A stretch of 64,000 bases of DNA. It comes from Myxococcales bacterium. Lineage in GTDB: Bacteria > Myxococcota_A > Polyangia > Polyangiales > Polyangiaceae. This document shows positions 1 through 7,855 of the stretch, piece after piece (positions within the stretch are counted from its first letter, which is position 1; each line of letters opens with the position of its first letter). Where the stretch lies: positions 62,001 through 126,000 of the forward strand of contig JACPVJ010000117.1 of assembly GCA_016191785.1 (NCBI GenBank), written 5' to 3'. The notes under the pieces are model-generated. The model worked only from the letters and a program-made list of their open reading frames with translations, was not told the DNA's origin and made no database searches. The translations under genes and the position numbers were made by a program.

Positions 1-767
1 CGCTCGACCGCGTCCACCAGCGAGCTCGGCAGATCACTGCGTGCCGTGGCGAGCGGAACCCGCTTGCCGGCGAGCATCGCGTCCATCAGATCTTCCAGCC
101 CCTGGGCCTCGAACGGAGGCTTGTCCGTGAGCAGCCGATAGCCGATGGCGCCGAGCGCCCAGATGTCCGCCCGCGCGTCGACGTCCCGCGGCGTGCGCAG
201 CTGCTCCGGCGACATGTAGCGGGGCGACCCCAGCACGGTGAACTCGGCCGTGAGCCGCGTGCCGCCCAGGAACTTCGCGATGCCGAAGTCGAGCACCTTC
301 ACCTGGGTCGTGCCGTCGGGCTGTCGCGCGCGGAACAGGTTGGCGGGCTTCAGGTCGCGATGCACCAAGCCCGAAGCGTGCGCCGCGGCGAGGCCCGCGC
401 AGGCCTGGATCAGCGTGTCGGCGACCTCCTCGGCGGGCAGCGGCCCACGTCGCCGAAGAATCGCGGACAGATCTTCGCCCTCCAGGTACTCCATCACCAT
501 GTAGGGGGTTCCGCTGGGCAAGCGTCCGATGTCCGAGACGCGCACCACGTGATCGCCGCCGAGCCGCGCCAGCGCCCGCGCTTCGCGCATGAACCGCTGA
601 ACGGTCTCGTCACCGTCGAGCACGCCGTCCTTGAGCAGCTTGATCGCGACCCGTTGGTCGAGCTCGACGTGACGAGCCAGGACGACCACCCCCATGCCGC
701 CTTCGCCGAGCACGCGCTCCACGCGGAACTTCCCGTCGATGAGCTGTCCCGGCTCGATGCTCGTCAT
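1..767 (-). CDS. Ser/Thr protein kinase, PknB type (C-terminus cut by window edge)
   Basis: Cytoplasmic eukaryote-like protein kinase that transfers phosphate from ATP to Ser/Thr of unknown partners. Reading the minus strand from the ATG at 767 gives a protein beginning MTSIEPGQLIDGKFRVERVL. It contains the glycine loop GEGGMGVVV, the ATP lysine in VAIKLLK, the catalytic loop HRDLKPANL, the metal motif DFGIAK and the activation-segment end SPRYMSPEQ, in the right order over about 200 residues. About 255 codons are present and the reading frame is still open at base 1, so the C-terminal part, where myxobacterial kinases often carry a TM segment or TPRs, is missing. It is divergent from the kinase starting at 972, about 200 bases away. 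The family call is certain; the substrate is unknown. Confidence 0.93.
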   Translation of the reverse strand, partial: MTSIEPGQLIDGKFRVERVLGEGGMGVVVLARHVELDQRVAIKLLKDGVLDGDETVQRFMREARALARLGGDHVVRVSDIGRLPSGTPYMVMEYLEGEDLSAILRRRGPLPAEEVADTLIQACAGLAAAHASGLVHRDLKPANLFRARQPDGTTQVKVLDFGIAKFLGGTRLTAEFTVLGSPRYMSPEQLRTPRDVDARADIWALGAIGYRLLTDKPPFEAQGLEDLMDAMLAGKRVPLATARSDLPSSLVDAVE

Positions 768-883
768 GGCGAAGACCCACGCGCCGGGGCGGCCAAGCCC
801 CACGCGCCCCATACCACGAGCGGCTCGGACCCGGGCCCCCGGTGGCCCGAACCGGCGGCCGTTTTCCGGCCCGTTCGCCGACT

Positions 884-913
884 TTGGGCGCGAGGCACGA
901 ATCGAACTATCGT
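884..913 (+). promoter_or_regulatory. Possible sigma-70-type promoter for the kinase at 972
   Basis: TTGGGC at 884-889 and TATCGT at 908-913 are separated by 18 bases and lie about 60 bases before the start at 972, in the gap between two divergent kinase genes. Matches to consensus are partial, so this is a weak prediction. Confidence 0.25.
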
Positions 914-971
914 AAGCTACTCCGCCGGATCCCGCGCCCCGCCGACCGGTCGAGCCAGGCCCCCGTTCCCA

Positions 972-2204
972 ATGACCACCGCACCTCCGCCCAATCTGCA
1001 GGGGACCATCGTCGGCGGACGCTACGAGGTCGAGCGCGTGATCGGCCAGGGCGGCATGGGCTCGGTCTGGCAAGGCCGGCACGTGACGCTGGGCCAGGCG
1101 GTGGCCATCAAGTTCGTGCACCCGAAGCTCGCCGGGAGCTCCGAGGCCCGGCGCCGGTTCGAGATCGAGGCCAAGGCGGCCGCGCGCATCAACAGCCGCC
1201 ATGCGGTCAAGGTCCACGACCACGGCGTGACCGACGACGGGCACCCGTACATCGTGATGGAGTACCTGGAGGGCGAGCCCCTCGAACGCGCCATCAAGAC
1301 CCGCGGCCCGCTCCTCTTGCCCGAGGTGACCACCATCGTCACTCAGGTGGCGCGGGCGCTCGAAGCGGCCCACGAGGCCGGGATCGTCCACCGCGACCTG
1401 AAGCCGGACAACATCTTCCTGGCGCGGGACCTCGAGGCGGGGAAGCTGGGCTACACCGTCAAAGTCGTCGACTTCGGCATCGCCAAGCTCGTCCACGAGG
1501 AAGAGAAGCTGTCCGGCGGCACTCAAGCCGGCGCGCTGCTCGGCACGCCGCACTACATGAGCCCAGAGGCTCTGACGTCGGCACATCCGGTGGGGCCGCC
1601 GTCCGACGTCTGGTCCCTCGGCGCCTGCGCGTTTTCGGCGCTGTGCGGCACGCCGCCGTTCGGCGGCGAGGTGATCGGCGAGGTGGTGCTCAAGGTCTGC
1701 TCGGCGCCGATGCCCGTCCCGTCGAAGATCAACAACAACGTCTCCAAGGAGTTCGACGCCTGGTTCTTCAAGGCCTGCGCGCGAGTGCCGGCGCAGCGCT
1801 TCCAGACCGCGCGTGAGGCGGCGGTGGCGCTGCAACAGCTGGGGCAATGGGCGCAGAACAGCCGCGAGCAGATCAGCTACGCGGTGCGGCCGGTCATGCC
1901 CAGCACCCTCGAGCTCGAGCTGGAAGAGATGCAACCGCGCGGCGGTCGAGGCAAGGTGCTGGCAGGCATCTTGGTCGGCGTGGCGCTCGCCATCGGCGGG
2001 CTCGGTCTGTACACCGCGCACGTCACCCGGCAGGCGAACCTGGCCGTGACCGAGACGGTGAACAGCGCCACGGCGGTGGTCGACAGCGTGAATCAGAAGA
2101 GGCTCGACGACGCCGATCGCGCGTTCTGGGACGCTCAGGCCGCGGCGGACGCAGGGCCCACCCCGTCGGCGTCCGCGGACAAGCCGCCGCCGAAGAAGAG
2201 GTGA
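972..2204 (+). CDS. Ser/Thr protein kinase with C-terminal membrane anchor
   Basis: Eukaryote-like kinase of 410 residues. Visible motifs are the glycine loop GQGGMGSVW (about 25-33), ATP lysine K47, HRDLKPDN (140-147), DFG (167-169) and TPHYMSPEA (about 192-200), so it should be catalytically competent. After the roughly 270-residue kinase domain comes a short linker and one TM helix at about 331-351 (GILVGVALAIGGLGLYTA). About 60 residues rich in Ala, Asp and Pro follow, presumably periplasmic; no recognisable sensor domain is seen there. The ATG at 972 is chosen because the residues before it do not look like protein. An upstream in-frame extension is possible but unlikely. The stop lies one base from the stop of the convergent gene 2206-3066. 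Confidence 0.92.
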   Translation: MTTAPPPNLQGTIVGGRYEVERVIGQGGMGSVWQGRHVTLGQAVAIKFVHPKLAGSSEARRRFEIEAKAAARINSRHAVKVHDHGVTDDGHPYIVMEYLEGEPLERAIKTRGPLLLPEVTTIVTQVARALEAAHEAGIVHRDLKPDNIFLARDLEAGKLGYTVKVVDFGIAKLVHEEEKLSGGTQAGALLGTPHYMSPEALTSAHPVGPPSDVWSLGACAFSALCGTPPFGGEVIGEVVLKVCSAPMPVPSKINNNVSKEFDAWFFKACARVPAQRFQTAREAAVALQQLGQWAQNSREQISYAVRPVMPSTLELELEEMQPRGGRGKVLAGILVGVALAIGGLGLYTAHVTRQANLAVTETVNSATAVVDSVNQKRLDDADRAFWDAQAAADAGPTPSASADKPPPKKR

Positions 2205-2205
2205 T

Positions 2206-3066
2206 TCAGCGGTGGAAGTTCTGCACCAGCCACACGGTGCCGTCCGCTTCCACGAAGAACCCACACGACACCGAGCTGTAGGTCGGGTCCATGATGTTGT
2301 TGTGGTGGCCGTGGGTCGGTCCCGAGCCGGGCCCCTCGTCGAACATCGCCTTCAGGCAGGTGTCGACCACCGTGTCGGTCGAGCCCTTCCAACCGGGGCA
2401 CTCGTTCTGGGCCAGCTCGCTGCACTTGCCGAACGAGCCGTGGGGCTTCTTGCTCGTGGCGTCGGACTGGGCTTGCCCGTCCGCGCAGCTCGAGGACTCG
2501 GAGCGCAGGCTCAGCGCCGGTAGGCTCTTGGTCGCGCGGTACTCGTTGGTGCGCTTGAGACAGCGCTCGCGCGCGGCCGCGAAGCTGTCCGCGGCGGGGG
2601 GTGGTGCCGGGGGCGTCGCCGGAGGCGTCGTCGCGGGCGGGGCGGGCGGGGGCGCCGGCGGTGCGGTCGAGGGGGGCGGCGGAGCGGGGGTGGCCGACGG
2701 GACGCAGGTCATCCCCACCGGCGTGTTGGCGCAGGTCGCCCCGGGCTTGCAGTCGGTCTCGCGACGGCACCCGCCGCAGCGGCCGCCCAAGCACCGCCCG
2801 AAGGGGCAGATGAAATCGGCGTCCGAGCTGCACGGCAGGCCGGCGGCGGAAGCCGGCCCCTCGGGCGGCGTGGGGGGAGGGGTCGTCGGACCCGGGGCCG
2901 GGGGCCCCGGTGCGGTCGGCGGCGGCGCAGGGCCGTAGGTCGGCGGTGGATAGCCGGTCGCGGCTCCGGTCGCCGGCTGGCGAGGCGTTTCCGACTCGCG
3001 CATGCAGGCCTGGGCCACCACCATCAGCACGACTGCTGCCAGAGCCACAGAGAAGGTCCGCCGCAT
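2206..3066 (-). CDS. Secreted CAP-domain (SCP/PR-1-like) lipoprotein
   Basis: Exported protein of 286 residues. It starts MRRTFSVALAAVVLMVVAQAC, a signal peptide ending in a plausible lipobox Cys. Two Pro/Ala/Gly-rich linkers flank a small Cys-rich segment at about 75-125 (many CxxC-type pairs, e.g. GRCLGGRCGGC). The C-terminal 120 residues form a CAP domain: helix ERCLKRTNEYRATKSLPAL, then HGSFGKCSELAQNECPGW, and the conserved HHNNIMDPTYSSVSCGFF, which matches the bacterial H.xNI...GCG CAP pattern. CAP proteins in bacteria have varied and often unknown roles outside the cell. The start at 3066 is chosen for the signal peptide; a longer frame upstream is Arg-rich and unlikely. It is divergent from frr. 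Confidence 0.8.
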   Translation of the reverse strand: MRRTFSVALAAVVLMVVAQACMRESETPRQPATGAATGYPPPTYGPAPPPTAPGPPAPGPTTPPPTPPEGPASAAGLPCSSDADFICPFGRCLGGRCGGCRRETDCKPGATCANTPVGMTCVPSATPAPPPPSTAPPAPPPAPPATTPPATPPAPPPAADSFAAARERCLKRTNEYRATKSLPALSLRSESSSCADGQAQSDATSKKPHGSFGKCSELAQNECPGWKGSTDTVVDTCLKAMFDEGPGSGPTHGHHNNIMDPTYSSVSCGFFVEADGTVWLVQNFHR

Positions 3067-3163
3067 TGCGGCGGGGAGTCTAGCGCGCCGCGGCCGAGGG
3101 CGAAACGCCCCTCGCCGCCTCCAGAGCACGTGTTATGGTCCCGCGCCGCTCGAGGTCCGACCA

Positions 3164-3727
3164 ATGGCAATGATTGACGACACGCTGGGGGAGCTCAAAA
3201 CGGGGATCGAGAAGGCGAAAGACGCGCTCAAGCGCGAGCTCGGCAAGCTGCGGACGGGGCGGGCTCACGCCGGAATGGTCGACTCGATCCGGGTCGACTA
3301 CTACGGCCAGACCACGCCGATCCCGCAGATGGCCACGGTCAGCGTCCCGGAGCCCCGGCTCATCACCATCAAGCCCTGGGACAAGTCCCAGACCCAGGCC
3401 ATCGAGAAGGCCCTGCGGGAGTCGGACCTGGGCTTGAACCCCATGACCGACGGAGATCTGATCCGCATTCCGATCCCGCCGCTCTCCGAAGAGCGCCGGA
3501 AGGACCTGGTCAAGGTGGCCAAGAAGCACGGCGAAGAGTGCAAAGTGGCCATCCGCAAGACGCGCCACGACGCGCTCGACATGCTGAACGAGCTGAAAGA
3601 TGCGGGCGAGGCGAGCGAGGACGAGGTCGAGCGAGGCAAGAAGAAGGCCGAGGAAATCGTCCAAGAGGCGTCCGCCTCGGTCGATCAGACCATCGTGGCC
3701 AAAGAGAAGGAAATCCTCGCGGTCTAG
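3164..3727 (+). CDS. frr: Ribosome recycling factor
   Basis: Cytoplasmic factor that, with EF-G, splits the post-termination ribosome. The product is 187 residues, close to the usual 185. Hallmark segments are visible: LGKLRTGRAHAGMVDSIRVD, YYGQTTPIPQMATVSVPEPR, TIKPWDKSQTQAIEKALRES, DLGLNPMTDGDLIRIPIPPL, and SEERRKDLVKVAKKHGEECK. The start may be ATG 3164 or the in-frame ATG at 3170. The usual partners pyrH and tsf are not next to it here. The PP2C gene follows after 48 bases. Confidence 0.97.
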   Translation: MAMIDDTLGELKTGIEKAKDALKRELGKLRTGRAHAGMVDSIRVDYYGQTTPIPQMATVSVPEPRLITIKPWDKSQTQAIEKALRESDLGLNPMTDGDLIRIPIPPLSEERRKDLVKVAKKHGEECKVAIRKTRHDALDMLNELKDAGEASEDEVERGKKKAEEIVQEASASVDQTIVAKEKEILAV

Positions 3728-3732
3728 CCGGC

Positions 3733-3762
3733 TTGACATCAGAAACCCGTAACAGGAAGAAT
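3733..3762 (+). promoter_or_regulatory. Possible promoter before the PP2C gene
   Basis: A perfect -35 hexamer TTGACA at 3733-3738 is followed after 18 bases by AAGAAT at 3757-3762, a weak -10. The ATG of the phosphatase is only 14 bases further on, so a transcript would be nearly leaderless. Confidence 0.3.
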
Positions 3763-3775
3763 TCCGGTAGGTCGA

Positions 3776-4690
3776 ATGACGAGGCTCCGCGCAGTGGCGG
3801 CTGGGATCAGCGACGTGGGGCTCCAGCGCGATCACAATGAGGACTGCTTTGCGATCCTCAATGATCAAGAGCTGTACGTCGTTGCAGATGGGATGGGTGG
3901 CCATCGTGCCGGGGACGTCGCGAGTCGCCTCGCCACCGACTCGATGGTCGAGTTCTTCCGGGCGACCGCCGCCGAGGACGTGACCTGGCCGTTCCACTTC
4001 GACGCTCGGCTGTCCGAGGAAGAGAACCGGCTGCTCACGGGGATCCGGATCGCCAACCGGCAGATCATCGAGCGCAGCCTCAGGTCGCGCGAGTGTCACG
4101 GCATGGGCACGACCATCGTCGGTGCGCTCTTCAGCCCCGACAAGGGCAAGATGTTCATCGGGCACGTGGGCGACAGCCGCGCGTACCGGGTGCGCGACGG
4201 CAAGATCGCCCAGCTCACTCGCGATCACTCGTTGGTCAACGACTACCTGCTCGCCATGCCCGAGCTGACCGAAGAGCAGAAGAGCGAGCTGCCCAAGAAC
4301 GTGATCACGCGCGCCCTCGGCATGCAGGACCACGTGACCGTCGACTTGCAGAGCGACGACGCGCAGATCGGTGACACCTACGTGCTCTGCTCCGACGGCC
4401 TGTCCGGCATGATGGACGACGGCGAAATCCTCGAGGTGGTCGGCGAGAGCGCCGACATCACCGAGGCCTGTCGCCGCCTGGTCGCCACCGCCAACGAGCA
4501 CGGCGGCGAAGACAACATCACCGCGGTCATCGTGCGGATCGAAGAGACGAACAGCGCCCGCATCGAGATGGCTCAGCCCACGCCGGCCGCAGCGTCACCG
4601 GCCAGCCCACAGCCCGACCCCGAGCCGAAGGCGCCCTCGGAGGCGCCGCCCGCGTCCGACGCGTCGGGCGGCGACGAGCCCAAGGGCTGA
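3776..4690 (+). CDS. PP2C-family protein phosphatase
   Basis: Metal-dependent Ser/Thr phosphatase, 304 residues, expected to reverse the action of the neighbouring eukaryote-like kinases. PP2C motifs are all visible: RDHNED (18-23), VVADGMGGHRAGDVAS (35-50), GMGTTIVGALF, FIGHVGDSRAYRVRDGKI, LTRDHSLV, the segment around ITRALG, YVLCSDGLSGMM and GGEDNITAVIV. The metal-binding Asp residues are therefore in place. The catalytic domain ends near 255; the last 50 residues are Pro/Ala/Ser/Glu-rich and probably disordered. No TM helix is seen, so it is cytosolic. Its stop is 7 bases from the stop of the convergent lipoprotein gene. Confidence 0.95.
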   Translation: MTRLRAVAAGISDVGLQRDHNEDCFAILNDQELYVVADGMGGHRAGDVASRLATDSMVEFFRATAAEDVTWPFHFDARLSEEENRLLTGIRIANRQIIERSLRSRECHGMGTTIVGALFSPDKGKMFIGHVGDSRAYRVRDGKIAQLTRDHSLVNDYLLAMPELTEEQKSELPKNVITRALGMQDHVTVDLQSDDAQIGDTYVLCSDGLSGMMDDGEILEVVGESADITEACRRLVATANEHGGEDNITAVIVRIEETNSARIEMAQPTPAAASPASPQPDPEPKAPSEAPPASDASGGDEPKG

Positions 4691-4697
4691 GCCGGGC

Positions 4698-5285
4698 TCA
4701 CTTGCACTGGTCGAAGTAGAACCAGCTGATGTCGACGTCGCACAGGACGTTGGGGTTGCTCGCGCCTGGCTCGTTCGAGACCAGCTTCGGGCAAGAGTAG
4801 GACGCCCAGATGCTGTCCTCGCCGACGCTCAACGGGTCGGCATCGACGTGCACGTCGCACATCGTGTCTTCGGGGCTGTTCAAGCGGTCGGTCGACGACG
4901 GGTCGAAGACGCTGATCAGGGCTTTGCCGCTGCCACCTTTGGTCACGGTGCCGGCGACCTGGAAGAAGCCGCCTGCCTTCTTGAGCTGGCCGCTGAACTT
5001 CACCTCGTCGCCGCCGCTGACCGAGCACGAGACGCTGGCCCCGCCCTCGTCGTCGGTCAGCACCCGGCCCTTGGCGGACCCGGAGGGCCCCACGCCGCTC
5101 TCGCCCAGGAAGATGGGATCGCCCTGGCTTGGGCAACTCTTGCCGGTGACCGGGGGAGACACCGAAGAAAGCTGGACCGTCGCGCTGCCACGCGGCGGCG
5201 GCGCTGCCGGATCGCTGCACCCCAGCACCACCAACACAGAGAGCACCGCGGCGCCCGCACTCGAGCCTCGAAGCATCGTATTCAT
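4698..5285 (-). CDS. Hypothetical lipoprotein, Cys-containing
   Basis: Exported protein of 195 residues with an N-terminal signal peptide (MNTMLRGSSAGAAVLSVLVV) and lipobox LGC, followed by a Pro/Ser-rich stretch. The mature part is acidic with pairs of Cys, and ends DVDISWFYFDQCK. I do not recognise a family. The segment GDEVKFSGQLKKAGGFFQVAGTV looks like beta strands. ATG 5285 is preferred to the codon at 5306 because it opens directly into the signal peptide. It is probably a surface or periplasmic lipoprotein of the type common in this phylum. Confidence 0.65.
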   Translation of the reverse strand: MNTMLRGSSAGAAVLSVLVVLGCSDPAAPPPRGSATVQLSSVSPPVTGKSCPSQGDPIFLGESGVGPSGSAKGRVLTDDEGGASVSCSVSGGDEVKFSGQLKKAGGFFQVAGTVTKGGSGKALISVFDPSSTDRLNSPEDTMCDVHVDADPLSVGEDSIWASYSCPKLVSNEPGASNPNVLCDVDISWFYFDQCK

Positions 5286-5351
5286 CCTTCCGGGTCCTAG
5301 CCCCACCCCTTGTTTAGCGCACAGCGGGTGGTGCGATCAAACCCGCGCAGG

Positions 5352-6527
5352 TCAGCGAACGCTGGCCAGCGCTCGTTCCAGGTCGTTCCAGAGGTCCTCG
5401 ACGTCCTCGAGCCCCACCGAAAGCCGGACCAGGCTGTCCGAGATGCCGACCCTTCGCCGTACCTCGGGGGGGATCGACGCGTGCGTCATGATGGCCGGGT
5501 GCTCGGCCAGGGACTCCACGCCGCCCAGGCTCTCGGCCAGGGTGAAGATGCGGAGGGCGCTCAGGAACCGCCGGGACGGCTCGATGCCCCCGTCGAGCTC
5601 GAGGCTGATCATTCCACCTGCGCCGGCCATCTGGGCCTGGCACAGGGCGTGGTCGGGGTGGCTCGGGAGCCCGGGGTAGTGCACCACCCGCACCCCCTTG
5701 GCGCCCGCGAGCCGCGCCGCCAGGTCCGATGCGCTCTTCACGTGCTGCCGCATGCGCACCGGCAGGGTCTTGAGCCCGCGCAGCACCAGGTAGCAGTCCA
5801 TCGGGCTCGGGACTGCGCCGATGGCGTTCTGCAAGAAGCGGATGCGCTCGGCCAAGGTCTCGTCGCTGGTGACCAGCGCCCCGCCCACCACGTCGGAGTG
5901 CCCGTTGATGTACTTGGTCGTCGAGTGCATCACCACGGTCGCACCCAGCTCGAGCGGGCGCTGCAGCATGGGCGACGCGAAGGTGTTGTCCACGACCAGC
6001 GGCAGCCCCTTGCCCTTGGCGATGGCCGCGATCTTCCGGATGTCGAACAGCTTCAGCAGGGGGTTGGTGGGCGTCTCCATCCACACCAGCCGGGTCTTGG
6101 CGGTGATGGCCTGCTCGACGCGGGTGACCTCGCGCATGTCCACGAAGGTCGTCTCGACCCCCATCGGTTTCAGGACCTTGTCGAACAGGCGGAACGTTCC
6201 ACCGTACACGTCGTCCCCCGAGATCACGTGGTCGCCGGGCCGAAGCGTGTGCAAGAGCGTCAGGGTGGCGGCGCTGCCGCTGCCGAACGCGAAGCCGTGG
6301 CGACCCCCTTCGAGCGCGGCGAGGCACGCCTCGAGGGCTTCTCGCGTGGGGTTGCCGCTCCGCGAGTACTCGAAGCGCTTCGGCACGCCGGGCTCGGCCT
6401 GAGCGAACGTGCTCGACAGGACGATGGGCTGCATCACCGCGGCGTGGGAGGGGTCGGGCTCCTGGCCAGCGTGGATGGCGAGGGTATCGAGGGAGCGCGA
6501 GTCGACGGCCATGAGCGCAGATATCAC
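5352..6527 (-). CDS. PLP-dependent trans-sulfuration enzyme (cystathionine gamma-lyase/synthase family)
   Basis: Cytosolic enzyme of the Cys/Met metabolism PLP family, 391 residues (family about 380-400). It shows the substrate/PLP region YSRSGNPTREALE (54-66), the GSGSAATLTLLHTLRPGDH turn, ETPTNP (151-156), the Asp in VVDNTFASP (178-186) and the PLP lysine K205 in HSTTKYINGHSDVVGG, with the C-terminal SVGLEDVEDL. It may make cysteine from cystathionine (MetC/CTH type) or act as a synthase or methionine gamma-lyase; sequence reading alone does not separate these. The GTG at 6527 has GGAGAGGG just upstream. The ATG at 6512 lacks a clear ribosome-binding site, so GTG is preferred. Confidence 0.9.
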   Translation of the reverse strand: MISALMAVDSRSLDTLAIHAGQEPDPSHAAVMQPIVLSSTFAQAEPGVPKRFEYSRSGNPTREALEACLAALEGGRHGFAFGSGSAATLTLLHTLRPGDHVISGDDVYGGTFRLFDKVLKPMGVETTFVDMREVTRVEQAITAKTRLVWMETPTNPLLKLFDIRKIAAIAKGKGLPLVVDNTFASPMLQRPLELGATVVMHSTTKYINGHSDVVGGALVTSDETLAERIRFLQNAIGAVPSPMDCYLVLRGLKTLPVRMRQHVKSASDLAARLAGAKGVRVVHYPGLPSHPDHALCQAQMAGAGGMISLELDGGIEPSRRFLSALRIFTLAESLGGVESLAEHPAIMTHASIPPEVRRRVGISDSLVRLSVGLEDVEDLWNDLERALASVR

Positions 6528-6604
6528 GGTCCCTCTCCGCAGTCCCAGGCGGGATCACCCGGGACCGGGGCTCGCGGGACGACCGCCGACGAGCGAGAAG
6601 AAAC

Positions 6605-6680
6605 TGGGGTGAGTGACGGGAATTGAACCCGCGACACCTGGAGCCACAATCCAGTGCTCTACCACTGAGCTACACCCACC
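6605..6680 (-). tRNA. tRNA-His (anticodon GTG), CCA encoded
   Basis: Minus-strand cloverleaf. The acceptor GTGGGTG (6679-6673) pairs with CACTCAC. The extra 5' G at 6680 (G-1) faces the C discriminator, a hallmark of tRNA-His. The anticodon stem CTGGA/TCCAG holds the loop TTGTGGC with anticodon GTG, and the T-loop is TTCAATT. The 3' CCA is encoded in the DNA at 6607-6605. Confidence 0.97.
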
Positions 6681-6693
6681 ATGGGCGGCCGCT

Positions 6694-6722
6694 CTCTTAG
6701 ACCACGGCCCTCGGTCCTGCAA
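6694..6722 (-). promoter_or_regulatory. Probable promoter of tRNA-His
   Basis: On the minus strand TTGCAG (6722-6717), a 17-base spacer, then TAAGAG (6699-6694), placing transcription start a few bases before the tRNA 5' end. It sits just beyond the stop codon of the histone-deacetylase-family gene. Confidence 0.4.
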
Positions 6723-6723
6723 G

Positions 6724-7746
6724 TCACAGGCGCCAGAACGCCTTCTGCTGCGCCGAAACCCGAGCCAGCTCTTCCTGGTGTCGGGGTCGGAGCTCGCCCG
6801 CGTCCAGGCCGGGCGGCTCGTCCAGCGCGATCAGGGCGGAGGCCAGGGAGTCGGAGAGCGCGCGTAGGTCGTAGCCGCCCTCGAGCACCAGCGCCAGCCG
6901 CCCACCGGCACCGCCGGGCAGGCTCTGCGCCAGGCGGGACACCATGTACCCGTAGCCCGCCCCGCTGAGCGCCATCGACGCGAGCGGGTCGCGCTGGTGG
7001 GCGTCGAACCCAGCGCTGATCAGCACCAGGTCGGGGTCGTACTGCTCGACGATGGGTCCCACCAGCTGGTCGAACGCCGCCCCGTAAACGGCGTCGCCGG
7101 CGCCGGCAGACAGCGGGACGTTGACCGTGTACCCCGTCCCCTCGCCGCGCCCGACCTCGCCGGCCGCGCCGGTGCCCGGATAGAACGGGAACTGGTGCAA
7201 CGACACGAACAGGACGGCGGGGTCGTCGAAGAACGCCTCCTGGGTGCCGTTGCCGTGGTGGACGTCGAAGTCGACCACGGCGACTCGCTCGACGCCCCGG
7301 GTCCGCGCGTGCGCCGCGGCGACCGCGACGTTGTTCAGCAAGCAGAACCCCATGGCCGAGCTCGGGCGAGCGTGGTGTCCCGGCGGGCGGACCAGCGCCA
7401 ACCCGAATCGGGCGCTGCCGTCGATCAGCGCGTCGACCATGCCGACGACCCCGCCGGCGGCCCGCCGAGCGGCGGCGACCGACGCGGGGCAGTAATACGT
7501 ATCTGCGTCGAGGTACCCGGAGCCACCGGCCGCTCGGCCGAGGGCGTCGAGGTACCCGGCCTGGTGGACTCGGCCGAGCTCCTCGTCGGTGGCGTCCCGG
7601 GGCGGCAGGGTGAGGGCGCCGCCGCCCAGGTGTGCCTTGGCCAGTCCGGCGCGTGCCGCGTCGAGCCGTTCCGGGCGCTCGGGGTGGCCTGCGGGAGCGC
7701 GGTGTTCGGCAAATAAAGGGTCGTCGACGAGGGCGAGCACGTTCAT
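6724..7746 (-). CDS. Histone-deacetylase-family (class II/AcuC-like) deacetylase
   Basis: Zinc amidohydrolase of 340 residues, related to bacterial AcuC, acetylpolyamine amidohydrolases and class II HDACs; it removes acetyl groups from lysine or polyamine substrates. Active-site elements are visible: HPERPERL near the start, RPPGHHA (120-126, the His pair), VVDFDVHHGNGTQEAF (158-172, zinc ligands D161 and H163), LISAGFDAHQRDPLA (second zinc Asp) and LEGGYD. No signal peptide, so it is cytosolic. ATG 7746 is immediately followed by MNVLALVDDPLFAEH, typical of the family start. Substrate cannot be told from the sequence. Confidence 0.92.
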   Translation of the reverse strand: MNVLALVDDPLFAEHRAPAGHPERPERLDAARAGLAKAHLGGGALTLPPRDATDEELGRVHQAGYLDALGRAAGGSGYLDADTYYCPASVAAARRAAGGVVGMVDALIDGSARFGLALVRPPGHHARPSSAMGFCLLNNVAVAAAHARTRGVERVAVVDFDVHHGNGTQEAFFDDPAVLFVSLHQFPFYPGTGAAGEVGRGEGTGYTVNVPLSAGAGDAVYGAAFDQLVGPIVEQYDPDLVLISAGFDAHQRDPLASMALSGAGYGYMVSRLAQSLPGGAGGRLALVLEGGYDLRALSDSLASALIALDEPPGLDAGELRPRHQEELARVSAQQKAFWRL

Positions 7747-7855
7747 GGGCTTTCAACCCTGACGACGAGGATGATAGCCTCGCGCGGCGCTGTGCGTGAG
7801 GGGCTGGGGCCCGGGCTCGTGGGAGCACCGGCCCGAGTCATCGAAGGGATACACC

